Positions 1-12,749 of a DNA stretch of 64,000 bases are shown in pieces. The notes under the pieces are model-generated. The model saw nothing but the letters and a program-made list of their open reading frames with translations. It ran no database searches and had not been told where the DNA came from. A program made the position numbers and the translations under genes. How positions within the stretch are numbered: position 1 is the first letter of the stretch; each line of letters begins with the position of its first letter. The stretch lies in assembly GCF_008831285.2 (NCBI RefSeq), contig NC_045144.1, positions 15,985,858 to 16,049,857 on the forward strand, written 5' to 3'. The stretch is from Nymphaea colorata. Lineage: Eukaryota > Streptophyta > Magnoliopsida > Nymphaeales > Nymphaeaceae.

Positions 1-2066
1 TGTGGAAATTCTATTTCCACTAAAGTCTGGGAGCGTTTGCAAATTGCTTACGAAAAAGGTTACAGATTAAGTAAACAGACAATTTCCTTCTTTGATAGTC
101 ACAGAAACATAAAGTTTTTGTTTTCACATATGGCTTTGAACAAGAAATGCAGGAGTGGCCATATAAAATACTATCTGTTAACTGTTGTTTTAAAAATCAA
201 ACTTTTTTTTTCTAAATATTCCTTATTAATAGAATCAGGAATTTGATTTGGATATTCCCTGTCTACTCGAATTCTGGAGACACATGAACTAGAAGATTAG
301 GATTAAAAGATGCCCTTTGAGTTTGTTGTACTGAAGAAACTTTCTGAGGTAGGCAAGCCAAGGACCTTAATGCTTATGCCTTCTTAGGGATCCATAATCT
401 TCATGGCCTGCTTTGGATATCTGTATACTTATCTGAAGGATCATCCAGGATGAGCATGTGACCTCAGATTCTCTGGTGAGATCCATTTAGGATTTTGAGA
501 TCCATTTCTTCTAGATGGGAAGTGTGGGCAGCAGTTGGAAAGTCAACAACTCTCTGTGTTTTGGTTCAAGCGTAGTTATTTTAGTTGTAAATTGTGAAGA
601 AAATGAGACAAAGGTTTTCCAAGTAGCCTCATGACAAAGCAAGGCAAGTTGCTTCCATTTTTTAATAGGTGGTATCAACTATGAAAATTCATCTAAGCTT
701 TCTAGAAATTTCAGGAGATAATGGGATCTAGGTGGAGTAGCGGCCTTCAGGATTGACCAATGAGCCTAATTCATGGTCCATGGCCATAAAATAAGATGAA
801 AAAGTGGGTAAAAACCCCTTTTAGTCTGGTGCTCCTGGTAGATGGTTCAATGAGGCCCCTTTTAGCTAGCGCTCATGGTATGAGCTTATATGTTATTCTT
901 ATATTTGTTAGTTTGTTTTAAAGTTGTGATGTTATGATATTTTTATTTTGGTATTAAGATTAGGAGATACAAAAACATCATATGTTAATATTACGTGCAC
1001 AAATTCCATATTAGGTTGTCCCAAATGTGTATGCTAAAACCAATTTTCTGTCCTAGTATTTTACCAATTTATTTAGTCAAATGTTCATCATTCCCAAATG
1101 TGTATGTTAAAACCAATTTTCTGTCCTAGTATTTTTCCAATTTATTTAGTCAATTGTTCCTCAATCCTGTATGAATCCAAAAGAATATTCTGTCATTATG
1201 CTGTTTGTCATTATTTCTGATAATGTTTCACATGTTCATTTCTTTCACTCCAACTTCAGTTTCCAGAGTGATAGCTATACATGTTCATTCCTAAAGGGAC
1301 AAGGCCAAAGTACCAAACAAAAGTAGTACAATGGAATCTTCAGTAGTACCAGTATAGTAGCTAGTTGTAGTTTTGCTTACGTTTTCCTTTAACACTCCTT
1401 TCAGTTTCTATTTCCAAATCTATTCATCATTTTTCCTAAATGATTCCAGATAATTTAAGGACAAAAAATTGGTATGTCTCCTTATTTAGATGAATATGAT
1501 AGGGCTAGGCAAATGATGATGGGGAATGGCTGAAATCCATGAATTTATGGGATTCCTCTTCATCAGATGGTTTTCTTGCCGCAAGAAAGAAGAGGTCAAT
1601 CCTGGAGTCTCAGGGGCTATGTCACATGGGTGGTTCTAAATGGCTGCCTCCCCTGTGTCAACGCTGGTGCTTCTCCGACACAGCACATTCGGTTAGGTCT
1701 GCCGAACCAGGTCAAAACAGACTTTTTAAATGTGCACATAACTAAATTATCTTTAATAAAAAAATTTATATTAAATATAAATAAGGCTACGGAACAGTTA
1801 AATATGTAAAAAATGATTTATATATATACACACACGTTTGTATACACCCTCACTACACCCGCAGCTTTTTTTTTTTTTTTGAAAAATTGTTGCATCCGCA
1901 CCCGCACCTCGTTCTCAGGTGACATAGCTCAGGGGCATTGGTTATTGGTTTTATGGTGAAACTTGAGCAGCCAATTCTTTGGCTTGTGGGTACATGATTA
2001 TTGATGCTGCATTCTTTCTGTGCACGGATACTTTCTACTGACCCCCATGCTTTTATCTCTTGGTAG
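1..2066 (+). other. Large intron (or introns) of the ARG1-like gene
   Basis: No exon of the DnaJ-like gene could be found upstream of 2067, although the protein must extend further N-terminally because the J domain is missing. This stretch is therefore probably intronic. It is AT-rich, has no convincing reading frame, and contains a 73-bp direct duplication at 1020-1165 and a poly-T run near 1866-1880. The first 60 bases could encode a short peptide faintly like Copia gag, too short to call. An undetected short exon cannot be excluded. Confidence 0.5.
1020..1165. repeat. 73-bp tandem duplication
   Basis: Two adjacent copies of about 73 bp start at 1020 and 1093. Both begin with CCCAAATGTGTATG and run through CCAATTTTCTGTCCTAGTATTT with only a few mismatches. 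It lies in the presumed intron of the ARG1-like gene. Confidence 0.85.
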
Positions 2067-3778
2067 CTCCTTTATTTTGAACAAGAACCAAGTGGAGGCT
2101 ATGGCTTAGCTTTACAGGTGAGTTTGCTAAAATATTTGATTCTGTTATGTTTATTTTACTACATTTCATCTAATCCTCACTTATTCTGTGTATTACATGA
2201 TTCATAATTGATGGATAAAGATATCAAGCTAACATTAAATTAGTGTTTGGGAAATCAATGCATTCACTTTAAGGCATTTTAAGATAACATGGAATATGGA
2301 AAGGATACATTCCCCCTCTTTCTGGGTACAAGATAAAGTGAACATAGGTTTTGAAAAGTGAAGGCAAATAATGGGAAGCACAAGCTTGATTGTTATTTAT
2401 TTCCTCCATGCATTGCAGGAAGATAGTGAGAAAGCTGGGAAGGTGACATCTGCTGGGATGTACTTTTTGCATTTTCAAGTTTATCGACTGGACTCGACAC
2501 TGAATGCTGTATGCACAGCTTTTCTTTACCTTGTGTTAAAATTAATCTAGCTTCTATGAGATGTATGAAGAATTTCCATCCTTATGCAGTTAGCAATGGC
2601 TAAAGATCCTGAATCTGCATTCTTTAAAAGATTGGAAGGTCTGCAACCATGTGAGGTTGCGGAATTGAAAGCGGGCACCCACATATTTGCTGTTTATGGT
2701 CAATGTCTTTTTCTCTATTTAGATGATTTGATTGTTATTATCTGCTTTTTGGGGTGTAAATTTCTTGATTTTGTTTTAGGTGATAATTTTTTCAAGCCTG
2801 CAAGCTATACTATTGAAGCTCTTTGTGCAAAGTCATACGAGGAAACAACACAAAAGCTAAAGGATATTGAGGCCCAAATTTTGGCAAAAAGAAATGAGTT
2901 GCGACAGTTTGAGTCAGAATATAGAAAGGTTTTCCTGTGCCCTCTTCCCCTAAGAGAAACATAAATCCTTGCCACCCTTCTCTTAATAGTAAAAGCACAT
3001 TTATGTGGGTGAATATTAAAGTCGTTTATAATGTTTGCTGTGCAGGCTTTGGCGCGTTATCAAGAAGTAATGAACAGATACAATCAGGAGAAGCAAAATG
3101 TATGTGTTCTATCTTTCTTTATGTTTTTATATCTGCTCCTGCTGCTTGAGATTTTGTAGTGTTGAATATTGTTTTAGTCACCATCTTCTGGTTGTAAGCT
3201 AATTTTTCTTCTTGTGGTCTGGAATCTGATGACAGTGGCATTAGTTTTGTGTTTTTCTCTAAAAAAAGTGAGATATTAACTAGCAATCTCCATATGATGC
3301 TTAAGGTTCCGAACCACATATTTCAAAAGGTTCATGAGGTTAGTGAACATTCCAAGTCAGGAGTGATGCATGTGTGTGTCTGTCAGGGTGAGAGAGAGTG
3401 GGTTTATCACAAGTCTCATCATCTCATAGTGTGTGAAATAATTGCTCTTTGGAGGGTATCAGTGTCTACATGAGAAGTGGAACAAAGCACAGGGAAGTGG
3501 TTGCTTTGAGACTTCCTGCCTCCTAGGCACCTCTGTTCTTTCCTTGCTTTAAATCCCATCAACAGCAACTCCATTGCTTGCAGGTTGACGAACTCTTGAA
3601 ACAAAGGGATAGCATACAGTCATCTTTTACCACTGCAAAGACGGTCAATAATGTTTCTGGGAGCAGTAGTAATAGCAAGTCTCCTGGTGAGGACCCTGTT
3701 GATGAGAGTGGTTCTGAAGGGAAGAACACAAGGAAAAAGTGGTTTCCTTTGGGAGGCTCGAACAGAAAAGCTGGCTGA
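2067..3778 (+). CDS. ARG1: ARG1-like DnaJ protein (DnaJ C15 type), C-terminal six exons, partial
   Basis: This is the 3' part of a plant J-domain protein of the ALTERED RESPONSE TO GRAVITY 1 family, membrane-associated co-chaperones involved in gravity signalling and auxin redistribution (family knowledge). Exons read by eye are 2067-2117, 2419-2508, 2590-2698, 2780-2928, 3046-3099 and 3584-3778. All have GT/AG borders and keep one frame, giving 215 residues and a TGA stop. Family signatures are LYFEQEPSGGYGLALQ, SAGMYFLHFQVYRLDST, FFKRLEGLQPCEV, ELKAGTHIFAVYGDNFFK and SYTIEALCAK. A predicted coiled coil follows (KLKDIEAQILAKRNELRQFE to NQEKQ, then VDELLKQRDSI). The tail is Ser/Gly/Asp-rich and ends in basic KKWFPLGG, where Arabidopsis relatives have KKKWF or KRKWF. 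The N-terminal J domain lies outside the window. ARG1 fits better than ARL1 because of the LYFEQ..GGYGLALQ and ALCAK segments. Splice junctions are inferred, not tested. Confidence 0.93.
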
Positions 3779-4200
3779 TTCTGACACAGTTTATCCACAG
3801 TGATTTTTATACAAAACACACTACTGGAATGAAGGTCGGGTTTCCTTTCTTGTATGATTTTGATGGTTCTCCTAAATTCCCTCATTTGAGGGTACATGTA
3901 TCCTATCACGTTTCTGATAGTATGATCGAGAGCAAGCTTTTGATTTAAACAATGTGTGTAAATTCATCCATTCATTATACACAACCTTTTGGACCATTTT
4001 TTGGCTGGCAATCAATTTGAAAGAAGAGAGGAGCATAATTGTGTATGATTGCAGAACTGTAACTATACTTGCTTTACAAATTGCTAGTTGTTTCGGTTAT
4101 TTCAAAAAATTTCGCATCTCATGTTCTTTAATTGAAAGAATTTTCTTTGAAGTAAAATTCATGATAAATTTGCTGAGAGTTTAAATATTGGAATTCAAAT
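3779..4200 (+). other. Probable 3' UTR of the ARG1-like gene
   Basis: AT-rich sequence directly after the stop codon with no competing gene. No unambiguous AATAAA signal was seen, so the transcript end is uncertain. Confidence 0.4.
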
Positions 4201-5100
4201 ATTGCATGCTCTTAAGCCTCAATGGGTGTTTGGCATGGTGGAGTTGAGATATGGCTGTTAGAGACAGTCGCAGAGAGACAGTTGCAGTTCAAGCTTGGTT
4301 GGTGTCGTGCACCTCATTGCCCACGGAGGTTGGTGTAGTCAGCGGTTCTTTGTGTCGCGAAATCCATACGAGGTTGAAACCCATGAGAGCTAACTGTTTT
4401 TGGAAGCCAAAGCATGCATAGGTCTTGGGAACGAGGCTGCTAGCCTTGGAGTTTATACTATTTAGACCGATGAAGTTACTTTTTACGCGTTTCCTCACGG
4501 AAAAAACATTACATGCTTTTGTATTGATTTTTTATTTTAAAACGTATAGAATACTCATCCTTAACCCAAGCCAGGGCTGGTAGGCGGTTAGTCACTGTTT
4601 CATATGATGGGCATCAAGCCATCACGATGGGGTGCTCTATTGACCACCAAAGTTCATCCTACTATACCGATTCTTCGGGCCTATATTAATTATTTTTATT
4701 AGTCTGTATACGACGACTTTTTTCTATGAAACTCTGCATACGACTACTTATGAACGAGAATGCCTCATGTAGTCTCATCTTGTTTAATAAGCAGCCCAAC
4801 TGAAATGGGAGACCTAATATGAATGGGTAATCGGAATCCCATCTCTCTCTCTCTCTCTTGTGCTTTTTCTTTCTCTCACATGCACACAGCTAAACTGACT
4901 TTTCTTACAAAGCAATATCAAAGACCTAAAAGACTAAGTGCCTATGCCCCTTGTCTTTTAGCCACTCGGTTACTAGCAAAATTAAATTTTCCTATTCATG
5001 CATGCAGCACAGACACACACACACATTATATATCACATATATATAACGCATGCCTTTCAATATTGACGTTTTTTTGCTTTTTGAACGTCAAGCTCTAGTT
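4201..5100. other. Intergenic, no gene recognised
   Basis: No family-like reading frame or splice pattern is visible. There is a CT-rich microsatellite near 4841-4859 and an ACACAC/ATAT stretch near 5010-5045. Confidence 0.5.
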
Positions 5101-7000
5101 TGGCAGACTCCATACCAGTATATTAAGAATCATTAAACAAGTGACCTAAGTAACTAGCCTCCGCTCCTAGGTCTGTTTTTCCAATGGAAGCCATTTGAGC
5201 TAATATATGAGCTATACAATCATTTTGTTCGTCCAATTCTGTCAAAACCATACTAGCCATCTCTCTTGTACAATCCCCAACCGTGTGATATCTTCCAAAT
5301 TCTTTTGGAAATCGGTACTGCGTTTAATTTGGTCTATTTCTTAGGAGGAACAATCCAATTATCGAACCTTGAAGTTATATTTCTTACGTCTATCACCTAC
5401 ATGTGTCACATAAATTTGACATTTCAGCAAGTTAAGGCATCACTTCACACCTCAATGATAGTTTTGTTTCATGACTTCCATATAAACCATAACATCGTCT
5501 GAAAGCTAATAATCCAGCATTTGTGAAATCTTTAGTTGAAAACTTGTCTCCTCAATTCTATAGCAAATGAATGAAAAATGATCCAACTTTATCGGATCTC
5601 TCCTGAAATTGCGACTGTTATTGGCGATATCCTTCTGGCAATCAAACACTGCAAAAACAAATGATATCAACGTTTTTTCTGCTCCATAAAGCATTTGATA
5701 CATACATGCCATGCTGTCTCCCGTAGATTTCAACCTTGCTTGATCTGGGATGCTCTAAACAGAACCATGGATTTCCACATAAGGGGGAGGTTGGTGCTCT
5801 GCCACACTTTAAAATCTTAAGGTACTTAGCAGAACATTGTCTCCGGAATTGCCGCTCAACACTTCATTGCTGTCAGGGTTGCATTAATTCTTAAGAATAC
5901 ATCAAAGACCAAATAGCATCCAGAAATTGGAGAATTTACGTTGTTCAAGGAACACTTAAGATAAACTGTTCTATTCGAAAGATCTGCCACTTTCACATTG
6001 AGCAACGACTTTAAAAACATAATTCGCAACCTTATAGACCCTTCCTGTAACAAACCAACCCCTCCATTCTTCACCAAACCCATCATCTTATGCCTTCTTG
6101 ATTGACCATGAATCTTTTTTGCCATATTTAGATAGGGTCCATAAAAAGAGCAAACCAAGAAACAATAGGGAGGAAGTTTACGTGGTTTGACTTAAAGGAT
6201 GAGTCTATGTCCACAGCTAATGATCTCTCACAATCTCATATCAAGTTCCATGAGATTTGGAGGTTCCATTCATCCTTATTTAGAGTACATTGTGGCACGT
6301 ATATCTGCCTTAGAATCTTACATGTTTATCTTAGCCAGCTTTCTGAGGCATGTTTATGTTAGATTTCTTTCTGTTATTATCGCCTGAATTATCTCCTTTC
6401 TTTTTGAGCAGTCACATTTCAGCTTCTAAAGCCCCTGCTCGTTTGTTAATCCAATGAGAAGGGCCTCCCCTCTCATGAGTTCCATTCCATCACATAGGAA
6501 CAAGAAGGATGAAACTCAAAAAAAAAAAAAAAATCATATATTATCATTAATGAACTTATAACTGACAAAAGATTTCAGGTGATAGATGGCACAAGCAATA
6601 TGTCATTCATAACAACGCACGAGTTTGAGAAGAAAAGAGCGTAGAATTACCAATATGTTGAATATCAAGACCCTTTCCATTGCTGATCTTCACTTGTTTA
6701 TATCGTTCTTAAATGATCCATGACTATGAAGGGGAAGACCAATATGAATATATGAAATCAAATCATCATTCTCAACTCGTTTTGACCGCCAATGCTAATT
6801 GGTAAGCAAAATTGCTAGCTCTAAACAACCATTTTTAATTTCAAACTTGAAGTTGGCCTTTAATTTGTTGAATTCTACACCATACATTTTCTTAAGGGCA
6901 TTCCATCCACCACAGGTGGCAGCTAATTCTGCTTCCTGACAGTGAATATAGTCGATTAGAGAGGGAGGATCTAGCTCAACAGAAGTTGATCCTTCTGGCC
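5100..7000 (-). mobile_element. Possible degenerate retroelement on the minus strand
   Basis: Broken minus-strand reading frames look retroelement-derived. One near 5150-5275 reads DCTREMASMVLTELDEQNDC followed by a His-Ile-Leu-Ala-Gln segment, similar in style to the end of plant LINE RNase H domains. One near 6830-6960 contains QEAELAATCGGWNALKKMYG, resembling the AEL helix of the same fold. A 100-codon frame at 5856-6158 is open but unidentified. Stops and frameshifts separate them and no ends or target duplication were found. The family assignment is a guess from local pattern only. Confidence 0.25.
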
Positions 7001-7195
7001 TCTGTCACTCTTCAAAGGCTGGATTCCTAAATGTAACCCCAAGGCCATTACTTCCTTCAAACCACTTATTCAAACAAAGGGTTAGATCTATCAATGTATC
7101 CCATGGAAGAAAGTTCTTTGTCTAAGCTTTACAAACAAAAAATATCTCAATCCTACATGGGTACGATTGGGTACATCAAAATTTTAACTTTTCAA

Positions 7196-7335
7196 GTTTT
7201 ATTTTTGCTTTGAGTTTGATTTTTTTTTTTCATTTTTTTTATTTTCCTTTCACCTATTTTCCACATTTCCTCCCCCTTTTTTTAATTTGGAAAATTTTTG
7301 TATATTATTATTATTATTATATATACACACGCTCT
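7196..7335. repeat. Low-complexity T-rich and (ATT)n stretch
   Basis: Poly-T runs interrupted by C, then ATTATTATTATTAT and TATATACACAC. Peptides encoded here are artefacts of composition. Confidence 0.8.
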
Positions 7336-7624
7336 GCTGTATCCCTACTCATAATTTCAAAAATTAATGTATCCATAGGGACATTGTATCCATACATGCA
7401 CCCATATGACATAGTTGTCACTTAAATAATTCATTTTTATTTGTGGGACATTTTTCCTTGTGCAATGATTGGTAGAATCCGCTTTGCTGAATCTTGATCC
7501 TTATCGATATCCTTATCAGTGCGAATGGCTAACATCCAAACGTTGCCATTATTTCAAATGAAAAATTTCAGAAGCAATGCCATAGAAAACTTAGTCATGA
7601 TGTCTCCCATTTATTTATTTAACA

Positions 7625-7790
7625 GGGGCGAGAAATTTTTGGTTGCATGGTCCAAATTGTGGCTTTCCTATTTTAACGGAACCTAAATATAATTTTTCAA
7701 TTTTTTTATACAAGTTAAACTAAAACTTTTAAAATTTTCACGTAAATTGAAAACTTTTAAAATTCTAAAGAAGTTTTGGGGGGAAGGGGC
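7625..7790 (+). mobile_element. AT-rich hAT-like miniature repeat, family C
   Basis: Starts near AGGGGCGAGAAATTTT and runs through CCTAAATATAATTTTTCAA and AAAACTTTTAAAATTTT to GGAAGGGGCGGA. The same layout recurs at several places in the window. The best-preserved copy (46968-47151) has CAGGG-type inverted ends and a near-perfect 8-bp target duplication, which points to a hAT-type non-autonomous element. Ends of this copy are approximate. Confidence 0.5.
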
Positions 7791-8389
7791 GGATATGAAA
7801 TGACATAAGTTGTCTTTAACTCATTTTAAGCCTGTGATAAGTCTAGTTGTCCACACAACATGGGGCAGGGTTTGATATTATTATGAATTTTTAAGATATT
7901 AATTTTTTATATTATAAAAAATAACGTCACACTAAGGGGCATTTGGTTCGCATAACATTCTGTCCCTGTCCTTAGAAATGCGTCACTTTGCCAAACATTG
8001 AAACAAAGAACGTTGAGGACTGTCCTTCAAGTACACCCAAAAATGCATTGTTAATCCACACTACCCTCCCCTCAAAATGCGACCACTTGATATAAAAATC
8101 TGATCAGGATTCAGATTTGGATATACATAAATATCTGATCAAATTCGGATCAAATTCATCTTAGACAAATATCTTGTATCTAATGCTATTAAATTTTGAA
8201 ATTGGTTCAAAATTCGGATTTCGATTTTAATATAAATATAAAAATCGGATTCGGATTGTAAAATCAGATTTCAGATTCACATATGACTTTTTTTTATTAG
8301 AATTCGGTTTATGAACATAATTAAAGATATATCTGATCCGAACGTTGACATCCTTAAGAATGACCGATTGTCCGATTGTTGTACACAAG

Positions 8390-8575
8390 GCACAGGCAGA
8401 AGAGGCTGGCAGGGGCCTTGGCCCGCCCCCTTAAATTTTAAAAATTTTAGTTTAACGTATATGAAAATTTAAAAAAAAATTATTTTGTCTCATGTTAAAT
8501 TTTAAAAGTATAGTTCGATTCCTGAAATAAAAAATTCTTTAACTTCACTCCTGTCCAAACTCCACCCTTGTGCAG
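8390..8575 (-). mobile_element. Family C hAT-like miniature repeat, reversed
   Basis: Reverse-oriented relative: GGGCCTTGGCCCGCCCCC, then AAATTTTAAAAATTTTAG, then TATAGTTCGATTCCTG and ACTTCACTCCTGTCC. Degenerate and without a visible target duplication. Confidence 0.45.
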
Positions 8576-8689
8576 CTGCCCGATTAGAAGACAGAATCTG
8601 TCCAACTAACGGCGTTAGTATTTGTGGGACACTGACCTAAGTCTGGTGTAGACACCATATATAGGTGAACCTAGGTTCAGTTTAGTCAC

Positions 8690-8765
8690 AATAAGATATT
8701 TTAAGGGCTGGTGTGGGCAGTGGCCAACACCAGTCACACAGTAGCTCCGCTACGAGCGCTCTTTT
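8690..8765. repeat. Fragment of a GGCTGGTGTGGGC foldback repeat
   Basis: Contains GGCTGGTGTGGGCAGTGGCC and TAGCTCCGCTAC, the same end motifs that form a perfect inverted pair in the foldback at 45111-45289. Confidence 0.4.
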
Positions 8766-8794
8766 AATGTTTCTTTATTTTCACGTTAATGTCT

Positions 8795-9000
8795 TTTAGG
8801 AACGAAGCTAGTAATTTTTCATTAGGAGGAATAAACTATAGTTTCAAAATTTTAACATGAGTCTAAATATAATTTTTCAAAATTTTTATATAAAAGTATA
8901 TGAAATTTTTTTTAAAGTTGCATTTAAAATTTTTCTTTTTTTTTTTTTTTTGGGAAATGGCCAAGGTCCCTGCTAGACTACCCTTGGCTCCGCCCTTGAC
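8795..9000 (+). mobile_element. Family C hAT-like miniature repeat
   Basis: Forward copy: AACTATAGTTTCAAAATTTT, then GTCTAAATATAATTTTTCAA, a poly-T run, and an end reading CCCTTGGCTCCGCCC. The end motif matches the GGCTCCGCC terminal sequence seen elsewhere in the window. Confidence 0.55.
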
Positions 9001-9124
9001 ATTTTCAAATATTTGCATTTTTATATATACGAGTGTTTCTTGGATGTCAAAATTTGTGAATGAATGCACCTTCAAAGAAAGGTCTGTCCATCATGGGTTA
9101 GATCGGGAACCCACCTAGGAACCG

Positions 9125-9290
9125 ACTTTTTTTTTTTCAATGCTCCACCCTCTTAAAAAAAAAAGTACATGTAAATTTTTACAATTTTATTTATCAAATA
9201 TAATTTTTTTTGAAAAATTATATTTCGATTCCTGTTAAAATTTTGAAATTATAATTCATGAAAAAATTGTGGCTCCATCCCTGCTCCTAT
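9125..9290 (-). mobile_element. Family C hAT-like miniature repeat, reversed and decayed
   Basis: Reverse copy: GCTCCACCCTC, then ATATAATTTTTTTTGAAAAA, ATTTCGATTCCTGTTAAAAT and TGGCTCCATCCCTGCTCC. Part of a local cluster of this family. Confidence 0.45.
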
Positions 9291-9294
9291 TTAT

Positions 9295-9500
9295 CTCCCC
9301 CACAAAGTCTCGAGAAAAAAAAAGAGCCACCTTAGCTGAACCTGGCGGTTCAGCCTTGCTAGTTTCTTTCGTTCTTGCCGGAAGATGCCTCTTTGGCAGC
9401 AGCGGCAGTTCGCCGGAGAGCCAAGCACTAGGCAAAAGCAAGCATGTGCAGCTGTGGTGGTAGCATGGGGCAGGTTGCCCCCGGCCACCAACAGTAGTTG
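9295..9500. other. GC-richer island, unassigned
   Basis: About 200 bp of clearly higher GC than its surroundings, open on both strands, flanked by family C repeats. None of the possible peptides resembles a family I know. It could be a captured gene fragment or a relic. Confidence 0.25.
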
Positions 9501-11350
9501 CCATTAGTTTTTCAATTCTTTTGTATTTTTGTAATTTTTTTTTTTGTTGGTGCTTTGTGGATCGAGTTAAATTTGGGATATGGACTTATCCAAACGTCTA
9601 CTGGTTCAAGCTTACATATGGATTTACATACTCCATGAGCATTCAGTTACTTGGATCATGTTTGATTTGTGATTTAGATCCAAACATCAAGGACACGTAA
9701 CAAATCATGCTTTTGGATCTAGATACGTCCTAGATAACGCATGGTTAAGATAATTCCAATCATGCTTCTGATCCAGTTTTATTTCTGTTTGAAATTGGAT
9801 ATAGAAGAATATTTCGTTGTTATGTACTTAACTGTACACGTGTTAGTGTTTTATTTTTGATACATGTGGATTTTTTCATGGACACAAAGAAATTATTAAT
9901 GATGATGATTTTAATAAGTGCACTAGATACCAAGTTGTGTGACCTAGTGAAGTTCTCAGTCATGATCAGTGATTACTAAATAAACTATCAGATTATAAAA
10001 ATAAACAACATGTTTAATATGATTTTAGTGATTGGATTATACAATCCGTGAGATTATGACAAGTGGATTGAGTCCTTCCCACTGAAATTAAGATAATCTT
10101 TTCTAGATTTTCAATTTAAGAAGTAGTACGATAGTTTGTTTGCATCTTACAAGCAAACATATGAATTGTCCTTACATCTAATCATGCTTTTGGATCTAGA
10201 TACGTCCTAGATACATAGTCATCGACCATTCATCTAATCGCCACCTTTTTATTAAAATGTGTTTTTGTAATTTTTTAGGAAGAAATTTTTTTGAGGTTTC
10301 ACCTTTGCCTTTATAGAGGGTTTTTAATTTAACCAACAAAAGCATTTTAGTTATTTTCAGCTAGCAACATATAGTTCATCCTTACTTTCCTTGTTATGAC
10401 AATTGATTCTTACCAAGAATTTGAATTGATTTGATACAATCTTGAAAAGCAGATGTGTACTATTTGTACAATAGTACCCTCCCTATCTATGATATGGGTG
10501 GGTACTAATGTACTATTGTTGAAGTGAATATTCATTGAACACCACTACTTTTATGTTGTCGAAGATATTTTTATTTATTTTTCAATTTATGGTAGGTATT
10601 TATAGTTTTTATTGAGTTCAAATTACTATATATTGCCATGGAAAAATGCTTTTATCGATCTGATTTGACTAAGTAATTTTGGACATGGGCAGAGAACAGC
10701 ATGGTTACAATCTTTTATTTTTTTACTTAGAAAAAAAAATCAAAATACAGCTAAATTATAGGTAATAAGGAAACACCTCTACCTTTTTATGTTATTGAAA
10801 ACATGCCTAAGTTTTTTTTTTTTTTTTCTTTTATGAGTACTGAAAGGCATTCATAAGTTAACTTACTATTTGTAAGTTAGTAAGGCTAACTACTTCATCC
10901 TCCAGAAAACTACATGAGAAATGTACCTGATTTTCAATTAATTGTTGCAGGACTTTCTACCAGTCATGAAAAATATTCATCGCACTAAAAAAAAAAATAA
11001 TTGGATTTCAGAATATTATTTTTGAAAGTCTGATATGAACTAGTCAACATGAAATATTAGATTACTTAAATCATGTGCATAGTTTGATTAATTACAAGCA
11101 CAGTGAAATAATGGACTGTACAACATAGTTTCGCTTCAGACCTTTATTTGTTATCATTTGATGAAAAATGTGAGTTTATTTAAAAATGATGAAAAATGAA
11201 CTCTTTCTATAAGCAAAAATTTGTCCATAAGATGAAAATTTTCCTTAAAATTTTGTTAGTCTGTCACAAAAAAAAAAAATGAAAAGCCTGAAATTTCCAA
11301 ACTGTAGTAGAATGTGTAACAACCAGCAAGTTCGAAGGGTATTTTAAGTT
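9500..11350. other. Intergenic AT-rich stretch with a 33-bp direct repeat
   Basis: No gene recognised. A perfect direct repeat containing ATCATGCTTTTGGATCTAGA and continuing TACGTCCTAGATA occurs at about 9706 and 10181, 475 bp apart. Confidence 0.5.
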
Positions 11351-11361
11351 AAAATCATCAT

Positions 11362-11485
11362 AAATTTGATGAACCAACAGATTTTATTACTAACCCTAAA
11401 ATTACAGTCTTCTTAAATTTGATGAACCAACAGATTTTATCACTAACCCTAAAATTACAATCTTCTTAAATTTGATGAACTGTTA
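11362..11485. repeat. 53-bp tandem repeat, about 2.3 copies
   Basis: Units starting AAATTTGATGAACCAACAGA begin at 11362 and 11415, with a partial third at 11468. Differences are single bases. Confidence 0.85.
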
Positions 11486-11529
11486 GTTATTCCTGCCAAT
11501 TGAGGATTACATTAAAATGATAAAGAAAG

Positions 11530-11710
11530 AGCAGGGGCAAAGTTTGTGTTTTTTCATTGCACCGGATGAACTATAATTTTAAAATCTTAGCAAAGCTAAA
11601 ATATAATTTTTAAAAATTTCGTATATATGTTAAAGTAAAAGTTTTAAATTTACAAGTAAGATTTTGATTTTTTTTTAAAAAACCTGGTGGGGAAGGGCGG
11701 GGGAGATTTT
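11530..11710 (+). mobile_element. Family C hAT-like miniature repeat
   Basis: Begins AGCAGGGGCAAAG, continues GAACTATAATTTTAAAATC and AAAATATAATTTTTAAAAAT, and ends with GGTGGGGAAGGGCGGGGGAG. Same internal order as other family C copies. Confidence 0.5.
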
Positions 11711-12495
11711 TCTTTTCCCTGCAGAGATATATACAAGCCCTTTAGTTTTGATGAATCAGAAATAAGTGGGATTTCCTTCCATCTCTTCTACATCTCCAGG
11801 TGTTTTTTTTTTTCATTTGATTGATTATTTTTTCATTTGTTTTACACATGGTATCAAAATAATAATTTACCAATTTGGTGTTTCGGTCTTATCTTTGCAC
11901 ATCTTTCATTCGGCATGTATGAACTTGCCATAGCATGTTAGCTACATAACATGGAAAGCCCAATGGTTGTTTTTACTCACTGCTAACTTTCTTTTAAAAG
12001 AAAAATATTATTATTACTAAGGGCGTGTTATTAGGCCATTTAAGATTTTGTTTTTTTAGCATCTAAGTTTTTAAATTCTTGACTTTTAACAAAATTTTAA
12101 AAATACATGAATCAAACTTTTTAGTCCTTGGAGGACATTTATGTATGATAGATCTAAGATGTACACTGTCATTAAAAACTATAGTTTCTTCAGAAGAGAT
12201 ATCTGCCCAAAATTTTAGGGCAGATTTCTGAAGCAATAACAATTTGGATAGATTCATTTAATAACACTTAATAAATATTAATGGAACTCACATGCGTGCT
12301 GCTGCTATTAATGAAACTGCCCTTAAGCAGTTTACCCCGTGAAGGGCTTTGATATTTATTTGTTCATTTTTTCTAATGAGTTCGGTGGGCCTTCAACATT
12401 AAATTTTTGACTTGGCCAAGTTAAGTTGCATAAAATAATCAACTTAGATCTCGCTGCCGGAAAACGGGGGTTTTTATCCAGCAAGTTGGTGGTTC

Positions 12496-12745
12496 GAAGC
12501 TGCAATTTGTTAAAGTTTAAGAAATTTTTTTTTTTAACTAATTGTTCAAATAGCTCAGTACTTCGAGTAATCAAAATGTAAAGCTGCATTTTGTCGTCTT
12601 GAAAAAAAAAATATGAAGAGCTCCAATTTATTAATGTTTAAGAAAAAAAAATATTTTTTAACTAATTGTTCAAATAGCTCAGTACTTCGAGTAATCAAAA
12701 TGTAAAGCTGCATTTTGTCGTCTTGAAAAAAAAAATATGAAGAGG
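12496..12745. repeat. 124-bp tandem duplication
   Basis: Two copies offset by exactly 124 bp (ATTGTTCAAATAGCTCAG at 12541 and 12665), each ending in CTTGAAAAAAAAAATATGAA. Nearly identical, so probably recent. Confidence 0.9.
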
Positions 12746-12749
12746 TTGG

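Noticed and set aside
9704-10215. A pair of LTRs suggested by the 33-bp direct repeat
   Set aside because: Repeat is too short, lacks TG...CA borders, and no retroelement coding lies between.
12018-12325. A miniature element with TAAGGGC ends
   Set aside because: Only seven terminal bases pair (TAAGGGCGTG against TAAGGGCAGT) and no target duplication was seen.
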